Of a stretch of DNA of 24,042 bases, positions 13,736-21,307 are shown piece after piece (the stretch's first letter is position 1; each line of letters opens with the position of its first letter). Origin of the DNA: an uncultured Eubacterium sp. (GTDB taxonomy: Bacteria; Bacillota; Clostridia; Lachnospirales; Lachnospiraceae); NCBI GenBank assembly GCA_934358495.1, contig CAKRKO010000037.1, positions 1-24,042 of the forward strand, written 5' to 3'. Position numbers and translations under genes: made by a program. The notes beneath the pieces were generated by a model. That model had not been told where the DNA came from, did not search any database, and was given only the letters and a program-made list of their open reading frames with translations.

Positions 13736-16700
13736 ATGAGAAGAAAGAAACTTTCAATGAAAGTAGCAGCAGCAATTCTTGCAGCAGCTACATTTATGAG
13801 CACCTACCCGACTGCTGCATTTGCAGTAACCAAAAGTCAGGTGGCAGCAGATGGCGTAAATAATGCAACTACACATGTAGAATCAGATGACGAGTGGAAC
13901 AGTTATGATGTGACTGTCGGAGTGACTGTTGAGGACGGAAAATTTAAAGAATTTCTGGTAACTCCGACGAATGGATATGAGGCATCGGGAGATTTTGGAA
14001 GTAAAACATATTTTGAAAAAGCAGTGAATGGAACAACAAAAAAACCGGATATGGGAATCAAAGCTCTGGTTGGACAGCCGGCAACACAGGAAAGTATTGA
14101 TAACTGGTTTACTGCAAATGGATATGATACAAAATCAGGTGCTACAATTACAAGAACAGCAGTAAAAGATGCTGCAAAAGAGGCTCTTTCTAAATTTGAA
14201 GAAGCAAAGAAAGAGGATGTGAAACAGGAAGCTTACGTGCTGATGAACATTCCATATGCAGCATTTTATGCAGCAGAGGGTGATTCCGATGTAGATGCAG
14301 TTTCATCCGCAACAAAGATGAAAACAAGAGCATCTCTGGCAGCCGGTTCCTATCATGTAAACAGTGACGGATCTGATATCAGTGGTATCACATTCCCTGT
14401 AAAAGTAAGTGATCTTGCAGCATTGACAGGAAAATATACACAGATCACAGATGACAGCAAAGTTGAGATTACCACAAGTATCAAGGGAAAAGAGTCTACC
14501 ACAACTTATGCGGGAAAAGATGCATTGTTTGAAAGTGCAGATTACTCTTATTATGTGCTCAGCGAAGCTCCATCTTACTATAAAGAACTTACTGTAAACA
14601 AGGACGGAACACTCAGCTTTGGAGCAGTGAAGACATCTTCTGCAACAACTTTAGATAATGCAACCGCTACCTTATCCACATCTAAAAAGTATGGTGATTA
14701 TCAGCTTGATATCGAAGGACTTCCGGAAAATATCAATACAGTATACGGTGTCACAATCAGTACAAAAGAGGGTGACAGCTACGGATTACGTCATGTGGAG
14801 AATATTTGGAAAAAGACAGAACTCGCTTGGAGTACGGGCTTTGTAACAGAGTCACATGGCTGCCAGCTTTCTTATGCAGACTATGTATCCATGATGGGAC
14901 AGACTATCAATAATGTTACTTATTACACAGATGCCGGTGTATATAACATCCCAATGAACCAGTATGTTCCGGTAAAATTTGCAAATACAGTAGCAGTTGA
15001 GAATGCTTCTGCTGATGCAGGAAAGACAACAGTAGCTATTACAGGATTGCCATCTGATTATGATGCGGTATACAGTGTGGACGGACTGAATAATGTTTCT
15101 GTAAAAGATGGTGTATTAAGCTTTGATAAGAGTGCTGCAGTTGGACAGTATACTTTGAAAATTACAGATAAGAGTGGTAAATACGCAGATCTTTCTGCAA
15201 CATTTGAACTGACAACAGACAAAGCAGTAGCAGCCTATGACAATGCAAGTGACAGTCTTGTTGCTGCAAAAGATGCAGCAGCAGATGATCTGAGTGCTTA
15301 CATTAAAAATATTAAAAGTGTCAATGTAAATGGCAAAGATTATGCTGCATCCGGAAAAAAATCTGTTACGATCATCAACAAAGACGGCTCTTTAAATGAG
15401 TCAGCAACTCCGTTTAAAGATGCAAAGCCGGGAGATGAGTTTACTGTTTCTGTAAAAGCAACCGGATATGCAAATGATTTCACATTTACTTATGTAGTTC
15501 CGGAATACTCCTATGTATATGCTTCTCTTTCTTATGCTGAGTACTATGCAGCAGAGAACGTTCAGAATGCAGGATCCACATTATCTTCCGAGACAATGGA
15601 TACAAACGGTGAGTATGATAAAGGCGCATTTGACGTTGTTACCCGTGCGACAGCAAACCATGGTCTCCACAGAGGAAGTTTCCAGCAGGATGTCGTGATC
15701 TATGACACAGATGGAAATGAGTATGAGCCGGTTTCCTGGACAGATGGAAATACCGCAATTTTAAAAGATGGAAAGACACTTGTAAAAGCATCTGACAGAA
15801 AAACAGGTATTACGACATTAACAGTAGATGGAAAAACTGCTACATACGATCATTATGTGATCAAAGGAATCAAATATGTTCCGGTAAAAGTAAAAACAAA
15901 AAATCTGGAAGCGTTCAAAAAAGCTTACAGTGTAGTAGAAAATGGTGAAAAACTGTCTGGCGGATATTCTGAGAATAATCTGAAGAGTTATGAAGCAGTT
16001 GCAGCTGTAGATGCCAATACAAATGGCCTGAAAACTGTTTCCATGAGTGCAGACGGAAGCTTCAGCTTTGGAGCAGCAGCAATTGGCACAACATCCGGAT
16101 TGAAAGATACGGAATTAAAGACAGCAGACACATCTAAAATGGGTGTAGAAGTTGTAAGCAGCAGTAAATTTGGTGATTTTCTCCGTGTGGATCTGACTGA
16201 GAACTATGGTGATCTCGGAGCAGCAATGCAGTCTGTAGAGTGGACATATTATGGCAATGGCGATAAAGCTATTGCAACATATGGAACAAAATTTGCAGCG
16301 GATAACTGGATGCATAAAATGATGGGAATTCAGCTCGGACTGACAGATTCCTTAAGATGCCAGCTTCCGGAAGGATCTGACGGAACAGGAAAATGGGTAG
16401 TGACCATTCATGCACTTGGTTATGCAGATACAAATGTAGAAGTAAATGTGACTGCAGATGATATTCATACTGCAACACCGGTAAGTGACACAAGCAAACT
16501 GGAAGCAGCAATCAAAGCAGCAGAAGCTTTGAATAAAGACGATTACACAGAAAAAACCTGGAGTGATCTGGAGGCAGAACTGAAAGAAGCACAGGACGAT
16601 CTTGCAAATGCTGCAAAAGGCAAAACAAGTCAGGAAAGTGTAGATGAGTCTACAGCACATTTAAATGCAGCTATTGCAGCTCTCGAGAAAAAAGCAGTAG

Positions 16701-17323
16701 AACCGGCAACTCCAACACATGCAGACGGTCTTGCAAACTCCAAAGCAGCAGACGGAAACTGGTACTATTATGTAAATGGAGAGATCGCTACAAACGTAAC
16801 AACAGTTGCTAAGAACGTAAACGGCTGGTGGTATGTAAAGAACGGCAAAGTTGATTTTAAAGCAAACACAGTAGCTAAGAACGAAAACGGATGGTGGATC
16901 ATCCGCGGCGGTAAAGTAGACTTCTCCGCAAATACAGTAGCTAAGAATGAAAACGGCTGGTGGAAGATCACAAACGGTAAAGTAGACTTTAACTATACTG
17001 GAATCGCTAAAAACGAGAACGGCTGGTGGAGAATCGTAAACGGTAAAGTTGATTTCAACTGCAACAGCGTTGAGAAAAACGAGAACGGCTGGTGGTATCT
17101 CAGAGGTGGTAAGGTAGACTTCTCTTACACAGGCGTTGCTAAAAACAAAAACGGCTGGTGGAGAATTGAAAACGGTAAAGTAAACTTCAACTTCAACGGT
17201 ATTGCAAAGAACCAGAATGGCTGGTGGTACATCAAAGGCGGTAAAGTAGATTTCTCTTATAACGGAAGAGTAAAATTAAACGGAAAATCTTACAGAGTAG
17301 TAAATGGAAAAGTAAGAGTATAA
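13736..17323 (+). CDS. Secreted wall-binding flavoprotein with Tp47-like modules
   Basis: 1195 residues. The signal peptide is MRRKKLSMKV...AAFA, probably cut after residue 30. Residues 45-155 form an FMN_bind-like domain with acceptor motif DTKSGAT (Thr137). Two modules resembling penicillin-binding Tp47-type domains follow, at about 165-415 (IPYAAFYAAE...DAVSSAT) and 590-905 (LSYAEYYAAE...DVVTRAT), with an Ig-like stretch between. A FIVAR helix pair lies at about 916-986. Seven 22-residue repeats (KNxNGWWxxxxGKVDF...; 1026-1179) and a short tail end the protein; such repeats bind wall polymers. There is no LPXTG. AAGGAGG sets the start. The Tp47 assignment is by eye and moderate; the secretion signal, FMN motif, FIVAR and repeats are clearer. 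It may be the outermost flavin carrier, or a flavin-bearing adhesin. Confidence 0.85.
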   Translation: MRRKKLSMKVAAAILAAATFMSTYPTAAFAVTKSQVAADGVNNATTHVESDDEWNSYDVTVGVTVEDGKFKEFLVTPTNGYEASGDFGSKTYFEKAVNGTTKKPDMGIKALVGQPATQESIDNWFTANGYDTKSGATITRTAVKDAAKEALSKFEEAKKEDVKQEAYVLMNIPYAAFYAAEGDSDVDAVSSATKMKTRASLAAGSYHVNSDGSDISGITFPVKVSDLAALTGKYTQITDDSKVEITTSIKGKESTTTYAGKDALFESADYSYYVLSEAPSYYKELTVNKDGTLSFGAVKTSSATTLDNATATLSTSKKYGDYQLDIEGLPENINTVYGVTISTKEGDSYGLRHVENIWKKTELAWSTGFVTESHGCQLSYADYVSMMGQTINNVTYYTDAGVYNIPMNQYVPVKFANTVAVENASADAGKTTVAITGLPSDYDAVYSVDGLNNVSVKDGVLSFDKSAAVGQYTLKITDKSGKYADLSATFELTTDKAVAAYDNASDSLVAAKDAAADDLSAYIKNIKSVNVNGKDYAASGKKSVTIINKDGSLNESATPFKDAKPGDEFTVSVKATGYANDFTFTYVVPEYSYVYASLSYAEYYAAENVQNAGSTLSSETMDTNGEYDKGAFDVVTRATANHGLHRGSFQQDVVIYDTDGNEYEPVSWTDGNTAILKDGKTLVKASDRKTGITTLTVDGKTATYDHYVIKGIKYVPVKVKTKNLEAFKKAYSVVENGEKLSGGYSENNLKSYEAVAAVDANTNGLKTVSMSADGSFSFGAAAIGTTSGLKDTELKTADTSKMGVEVVSSSKFGDFLRVDLTENYGDLGAAMQSVEWTYYGNGDKAIATYGTKFAADNWMHKMMGIQLGLTDSLRCQLPEGSDGTGKWVVTIHALGYADTNVEVNVTADDIHTATPVSDTSKLEAAIKAAEALNKDDYTEKTWSDLEAELKEAQDDLANAAKGKTSQESVDESTAHLNAAIAALEKKAVEPATPTHADGLANSKAADGNWYYYVNGEIATNVTTVAKNVNGWWYVKNGKVDFKANTVAKNENGWWIIRGGKVDFSANTVAKNENGWWKITNGKVDFNYTGIAKNENGWWRIVNGKVDFNCNSVEKNENGWWYLRGGKVDFSYTGVAKNKNGWWRIENGKVNFNFNGIAKNQNGWWYIKGGKVDFSYNGRVKLNGKSYRVVNGKVRV
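16811..17272 (+). repeat. Seven 66-bp coding repeats (22-residue wall-binding units)
   Basis: In-frame units with the pattern KN-x-NGWW-x4-GKVDF-x5 at constant 22-residue spacing. Alternate units share WRI-x-NGKV or W-x-RGGKV variants. A degenerate first unit (NWYYYVNGEIATNVTTVA) precedes them. The repeats are DNA-similar enough for recombination with the fragment at 13166. Confidence 0.88.
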
Positions 17324-17370
17324 TAAGCGTCTTTACTTTCTGGTCAGTGGAAAATAATTAAAAAAATAAT

Positions 17371-17401
17371 TGAATAATAAATAAAAAATCGCTCCATACT
17401 A
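17371..17401 (+). promoter_or_regulatory. Sigma-G-type forespore promoter for the spoVA operon
   Basis: TGAATA (17371-17376), an 18-bp spacer and CATACTA (17395-17401). This is an exact match to the Bacillus sigma-G consensus as I know it. It lies 56 bases before ATG 17458 and ahead of spoVA genes, which are sigma-G dependent in Bacillus. Sequence and context agree. Confidence 0.8.
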
Positions 17402-17457
17402 ACAGCAAAACAAAGCGATATAAACGAATGTTTATCGTCTGGAAGGAGGAAATTTAC

Positions 17458-17817
17458 ATGTGTTGTAAATTGATGAAAAAGTGTTGCTGTTTAGTAGTGA
17501 TCGCCATGATCGCGGGAGCGGTTTTTTATTTTTTATGCGGGTTAAAAGGCGACGACATGTACGAAAAGGGAAGTTTTGGAAAAAAGATGCAGGACAAAAA
17601 GAAAAAAGTAAAACAGGCATGCGGCTGCATGAAAGAGCAGGGCGAGGACATTGCAAAGGAACTGAAATTCGCGGCAGAATATTCTGCAGATGAGATGAAG
17701 GACAGCTGGAAACATGCAGGAGAAGCGGTGCGCCACGCTGCCAATGAGATCAAAGAGGATGTGTCTGAGATGAAAGAATCCGCGCAGGCGGTTTTTGAAG
17801 ACGAGGCGGAGGAATAA
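17458..17817 (+). CDS. Small Cys-rich, single-pass membrane protein (YtxH-like)
   Basis: 119 residues. It begins MCCKLMKKCCC, then has one hydrophobic segment (about 12-28, LVVIAMIAGAVFYFLCG). A long charged amphipathic helix follows (EDIAKELKFAAEYSADEMKDSWKHAGEAVRHAANEIKEDVSEMKES), with a KQACGCMKEQ site in between. The layout recalls YtxH/apolipoprotein-like membrane proteins, but I do not recognise a precise family. AAGGAGG at 17443-17449 favours ATG 17458 over an in-frame ATG at 17428. The stop overlaps the ribosome region of spoVAA, so it is cotranscribed with spoVA from the sigma-G promoter. It is probably a forespore inner-membrane protein; its function is unknown. Confidence 0.8.
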   Translation: MCCKLMKKCCCLVVIAMIAGAVFYFLCGLKGDDMYEKGSFGKKMQDKKKKVKQACGCMKEQGEDIAKELKFAAEYSADEMKDSWKHAGEAVRHAANEIKEDVSEMKESAQAVFEDEAEE

Positions 17818-17818
17818 G

Positions 17819-18454
17819 ATGGGTGCTTCAGGACAGACATTATATCTGAAGATTGAACAAAATTGTATTGTATATGAACGCAGTGTGAAACTGCAGGATA
17901 TCGCATCGGTGGAGTGCACCGATGTGGGTATCCGCCGCCAGGTGCTGCAGGAGCAGATTTATTATTTTCACGGAAATGAAAAGAGCAGCTTCGTGCAGGT
18001 TTTTTCTATTTTGTATGTTATTCGGAAAATTCATGAAAAGTATCCAACACTGGAAATTGCAAATATTGGTGAGCCGGATTTTGTCATCCGCTATGTACCG
18101 GATCCGGAAAAGAAAGCGGTGCAGTATTTCAAAACGGCAATCGTGTGCGTGATTCTGTTTTTCGGGGCAGCATTTACAATCATGACGTTTATCGAGGACG
18201 TGTCGGTTTCAAAGGTATTTGCCGCATTGTATACAAGGGTGACAGGGCAGACATACACTGGTGTTAGTGCGCTGGAAATCTGTTTTTGTCTTGGGCTGGC
18301 GATTGGAATCATGGTCTTTTATAATCATGTCGGACATAAGAAAATTACGGATGATCCGACGCCGATTCAGGTGGCAATGCGTAAGTATGAACAGGATGTG
18401 GATACGACGTATATTGAAACCAGCAGCCGCAAAGGAAAAAATTATGATGTGTAA
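17819..18454 (+). CDS. spoVAA: Stage V sporulation protein AA
   Basis: 211 residues, close to the 206 of Bacillus. SpoVA proteins of the forespore membrane move Ca-dipicolinate into the spore and out at germination. The soluble N-terminal domain (about 1-95, LYLKIEQNCIVYERSVKLQDIASVECTD...EPDFVIRYVPDP) is typical. Two membrane segments lie at about 102-123 and 145-165, followed by the conserved tail ITDDPTPIQVAMRKYEQDVDTTYIE. ATG 17819 is chosen over the upstream in-frame ATG at 17795 because GGAGGA lies five bases before it and the N-terminus then matches the family. It starts one base after the stop of the Cys-rich gene. Confidence 0.9.
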   Translation: MGASGQTLYLKIEQNCIVYERSVKLQDIASVECTDVGIRRQVLQEQIYYFHGNEKSSFVQVFSILYVIRKIHEKYPTLEIANIGEPDFVIRYVPDPEKKAVQYFKTAIVCVILFFGAAFTIMTFIEDVSVSKVFAALYTRVTGQTYTGVSALEICFCLGLAIGIMVFYNHVGHKKITDDPTPIQVAMRKYEQDVDTTYIETSSRKGKNYDV

Positions 18455-18574
18455 GAATACCACACATGATTACAAAAGTGTGTCGGTGATGAAGGTTAAT
18501 TCTTTCGTGGATAAAATTTTTAAAATATCATATATCGCATAGAAAGTAACAATAGAAAGAAGGAGTTTGCACAG

Positions 18575-18994
18575 GTGATTGGTTATCAGATTGCATTAGG
18601 GCTGCTTGGCATATTATTTGGCATAGGTGTTGCTGCTGGTGTCTTTGCGCTGGTGGCAAGCTTAGGCATGGTGCCGCGTATAGCAGGAAAAACAAGCGTG
18701 GCAGTATATGTACCGGCGCTGGAAAACGCACTGATCTTTGGTGGAATCTTTGGATGTATTCTGGCAATTTTTCCACAGCTTCCATTTCAGGTTGGCTTAT
18801 GGTTTCTAGTAGTTTATGGATTGGCGTCCGGCGTGTTCTTAGGTTGTCTGTCGGTGGCACTGGCAGAGGTGCTGAATGTGTTTCCGGTGCTGTTTCGCAG
18901 AGCAAATTTGAAAAATGGACTTGGATTTCTGATCACAGCTTTTGCAGCAGGAAAAACCGTGGGCGGTCTGGTTTATTTTTTTTGGATCGCGTAA
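18575..18994 (+). CDS. spoVAB: Stage V sporulation protein AB
   Basis: 139 residues (141 in Bacillus) with about four membrane helices. It has a GTG start preceded by AAGGAG at about 18559-18564. Features of SpoVAB are the early glycine-rich helix (GLLGILFGIGVAAGVFALVASLGMVPRIAGKT), the central VYGLASGVFLGCLSVALAEVLNVFPVLFRR segment and the final GLGFLITAFAAGKTVGGLVYF helix. It is separated from spoVAA by 120 bases with only weak hairpins and no clear promoter, so it most likely stays in the same transcript. It acts with SpoVAA and SpoVAC in dipicolinate uptake. Confidence 0.9.
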   Translation: MIGYQIALGLLGILFGIGVAAGVFALVASLGMVPRIAGKTSVAVYVPALENALIFGGIFGCILAIFPQLPFQVGLWFLVVYGLASGVFLGCLSVALAEVLNVFPVLFRRANLKNGLGFLITAFAAGKTVGGLVYFFWIA

Positions 18995-19033
18995 GAAGAA
19001 ACAAAAAATAAAAGCAGAAGGGTGGTTAATATT

Positions 19034-19585
19034 TTGGCTGATAATAAGAAAAAAACAAAATCAGATTACAAAAATACGCCGAGGGAAGAACTGATACGGG
19101 AGATTTCAAAAGCGGAAGATGCCAAAACTGAGGAAGAAAAAGAAGCAAGGAAAAATGCATACGATGCCTATGTCAGTCAGGTCACACCAACCTATAGTTT
19201 ACCGCTGAATATGCTGAAAGCCTTTTTGGTTGGCGGTATCATTTGCTGCATCGGACAGGGAATCACGAATTTTTGCCTGAGCCGTGGCATGGATACGCTG
19301 ACCGCAGGAAAGTGGACGAGTCTCATTCTGGTGTTAATCAGTGTAATTCTTACCGGATTGAACATCTATCCGACCATTGCAAAATTTGGTGGCGCCGGTG
19401 CGCTGGTTCCGATCACAGGCTTTGCAAATGGTGTGGCTGCTCCTGCCATTGAGTTTAAAAAAGAAGGTCAGGTATTCGGTATCGGAAGTCAGATTTTTTC
19501 TATTGGCGGCCCGGTTATCTTATACGGAATTTTTACAAGCTGGCTGTTGGGAGTGGTGTATTGGATCTGGAAAATCCTGCAGTAA
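19034..19585 (+). CDS. spoVAC: Stage V sporulation protein AC
   Basis: 183 residues. SpoVAC is described as a mechanosensitive channel component of the spore inner membrane, needed for dipicolinate movement. A Lys/Glu-rich N-terminal helix leads into the conserved YVSQVTPTYSLPLNMLKAFLVGGIICCIGQ, then membrane segments including GAGALVPITGFANGVAAPAIEFKKEGQVFGIGSQIFSIGGPVILYG. TTG 19034 is preferred because AAGGGTGG lies eight bases before it; GTG 19022 is in frame but has no room for a ribosome site. The usual partners spoVAD and spoVAE do not follow; a hairpin and then a MATE gene come next. Confidence 0.92.
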   Translation: MADNKKKTKSDYKNTPREELIREISKAEDAKTEEEKEARKNAYDAYVSQVTPTYSLPLNMLKAFLVGGIICCIGQGITNFCLSRGMDTLTAGKWTSLILVLISVILTGLNIYPTIAKFGGAGALVPITGFANGVAAPAIEFKKEGQVFGIGSQIFSIGGPVILYGIFTSWLLGVVYWIWKILQ

Positions 19586-19650
19586 TATCTTTTATATTTT
19601 ATACTGGATTTTCCACTGAAAATATAATATCATGCTAGAGGATGTATGTA

Positions 19651-19691
19651 TATTATGTGTGAGCTTTAAACTCACATATGATAAAATTTTT
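19651..19691 (+). terminator. Probable terminator of the spoVA operon
   Basis: A 13-bp stem (19651-19663 with 19671-19683, two wobble pairs), loop CTTTAAA, followed by AAAATTTTT. The T run is a few bases late, so strength is uncertain. Confidence 0.55.
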
Positions 19692-19703
19692 GGCGTGATT
19701 ACC

Positions 19704-19784
19704 GAGATGTGCAGGGGAAGAATGTCATATGTTATATGACGCACATCTCTGTTCAAGAAGGTTAATAACATTCTTGAACAGAGA
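19704..19784 (+). promoter_or_regulatory. Overlapping hairpins in the MATE leader
   Basis: GAGATGTGC (19704-19712) pairs with GCACATCTC (19741-19749), enclosing a 7-bp hairpin GTCATAT (19724-19730) with ATATGAC (19734-19740). A second, perfect 14-bp stem (19746-19759 with 19771-19784) shares bases 19746-19749 with the first, so both cannot form fully. This arrangement is typical of regulated leaders. I do not recognise a known riboswitch class. Confidence 0.55.
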
Positions 19785-19820
19785 GTCAAAAATAGCAATA
19801 GATAAAAGTGGGGGGACAAA

Positions 19821-21125
19821 TTGAATAACGATTTTTTTGGAACAGAGAAAATTTCAAAAATATTATTAAAAATGGCGCCGCCGGTCATGCTGGCACAACT
19901 GATACAGGCATTATATAATGTGGTGGACAGCTTTTTCGTCGGCCGATATTCAGAGAGTGGTCTGACGGCACTCTCTATTATTTATCCAATCCAGCTTCTG
20001 ATGATCGCACTGGCAGTGGGAACCGGTGTCGGCATCAATACGGAGATGGCGCATAACCTTGGAATCGGAAGAAAAAGAAGATCTGATGAGACGGCAGGTA
20101 TCGGCACACCGCTTGCGTTGCTGATGTGGGTGATTTTTGCGGTAGTCTGCTTCTTTCTGATGCCGGCGTACGCGCGAATGAATACGTCTTCCGAGGAAGT
20201 TATTACGATGGTTGTGCTTTATGGCAGAATTGTCTGCGTGCTCAGCATCGGGCTGTTTCTGGAAAGTGTCTGGACAAAAGTTCATCAGGCGGAAGGAAAT
20301 ATGCGGACACCGATGATCGCACAGATCATCGGTGCAGTTGTAAACATTGTGCTGGATCCGCTTCTGATCTTCGGTTTGTGCGGTTTGCCGAGACTGGGAA
20401 TCAGCGGAGCTGCCACAGCGACTGTTGTGGGACAGATTGCAGCAGCATTGATCGTTATGAAAGGCGGGTTTCGTAAGATTCCGGCACTTGTGGTATTTCC
20501 ACACCAGATCAAGCGGATTTATAAACTGGGAATTCCCAATATTCTGATGCAGGCAGCGTATACTTTTTACATATTTGGCTTGAATCTGATTCTTGCAACT
20601 TTCTCAGACCAGGCGGTGACAGTACTTGGTTTGTATTATAAGTGGCAGGCCTTTTTCTTTATTCCGTTGGGCGCAATGCAAACCTGTATTGTGCCGGTGG
20701 TAAGTTATAATTATGCGGCGGGCAAATACGAGCGTTGCAAAAAGACACTGAAAGTGGCAATTGCGTTCGGAATCGCGTTGATGATGATTGGTGTTATTTT
20801 ATTTGAAACCATTCCGGGATCGATGCTGCATGTATTTTCCCATGATCCGAAAGTCATCAGCATTGGCGAAGTGGCATTCCGCTTTATTGGAATCAGTTTT
20901 ATTCCACTGGTAAGTTCCCTGACGTTCCCGGTATTTTTCCAGGCATTGGGACATGCGGTAAAAAGTTCGATTTTGACCATTATCCGAACCGTATTTTTAT
21001 TTATTCCGCTGGCATACCTGTTTTCCAGATTCGGACTGAATTATTTCTGGCTGACCTTCCCGGTGACGGATTCTATCACGACGCTGGCAGGATACCTTTT
21101 TTACCGCCAGTTTATCGCAGAATAA
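19821..21125 (+). CDS. MATE-family multidrug/cation antiporter
   Basis: 434 residues with about twelve membrane helices. MATE proteins export drugs or metabolites using Na+ or H+ gradients. Family features are the N-terminal MAPPVMLAQLIQALYNVVDSFFVGRYSESGLTALSI, the central EGNMRTPMIAQIIGAVVNIVLDPLLIFGL...LGISGAATATVVGQ, and PVVSYNYAAGKYERCKK with GISFIPLVSSLTFPVFFQALG in the second half. The start is TTG 19821, preceded by a G-rich ribosome site (GTGGGGGG). It appears monocistronic, with a folded leader upstream and a strong terminator downstream. The substrate cannot be told from sequence, and no functional link to spoVA is apparent. Confidence 0.92.
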   Translation: MNNDFFGTEKISKILLKMAPPVMLAQLIQALYNVVDSFFVGRYSESGLTALSIIYPIQLLMIALAVGTGVGINTEMAHNLGIGRKRRSDETAGIGTPLALLMWVIFAVVCFFLMPAYARMNTSSEEVITMVVLYGRIVCVLSIGLFLESVWTKVHQAEGNMRTPMIAQIIGAVVNIVLDPLLIFGLCGLPRLGISGAATATVVGQIAAALIVMKGGFRKIPALVVFPHQIKRIYKLGIPNILMQAAYTFYIFGLNLILATFSDQAVTVLGLYYKWQAFFFIPLGAMQTCIVPVVSYNYAAGKYERCKKTLKVAIAFGIALMMIGVILFETIPGSMLHVFSHDPKVISIGEVAFRFIGISFIPLVSSLTFPVFFQALGHAVKSSILTIIRTVFLFIPLAYLFSRFGLNYFWLTFPVTDSITTLAGYLFYRQFIAE

Positions 21126-21139
21126 GCATTCCCCCGCTT
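21116..21139. repeat. 24-bp exact repeat, copy 2
   Basis: Identical to 13078-13101. Here it spans the last two codons and stop (GCA GAA TAA) of the MATE gene and continues into the flank. Confidence 0.7.
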
Positions 21140-21144
21140 TACAG

Positions 21145-21207
21145 CGCCCCAGTTTGTTTTATCTTGTCGGCTAACAATTGTTTGCCAGGATAAAATAAAC
21201 TGGGGCG
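21145..21207 (+). terminator. Terminator of the MATE gene
   Basis: A 19-bp stem (21145-21163 with 21189-21207, one G-T pair) with a 25-nt loop, followed by a short T-rich stretch. It starts 20 bases after the MATE stop. Confidence 0.75.
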
Positions 21208-21307
21208 TTATATTTCACCATTATAAAAAAGTACATAAAGAATACATATCGATATGTTACAATAAGTGCAACGAAGAAGAAAAAGAACTACATTGGGGGA
21301 ATTTGAG

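Noticed and set aside
16811..17272. Regular 66-bp repeats considered as a CRISPR array or non-coding satellite
   Set aside because: The period is a multiple of three, the frame is maintained and the units encode a known type of wall-binding repeat.
13736..17323. Sortase-anchored protein
   Set aside because: There is no LPXTG-type signal, no C-terminal hydrophobic helix and the end is a repeat tail.
17795..17818. Earlier ATG for spoVAA
   Set aside because: It adds MKTRRRNK overlapping the previous gene; the GGAGGA site fits ATG 17819.
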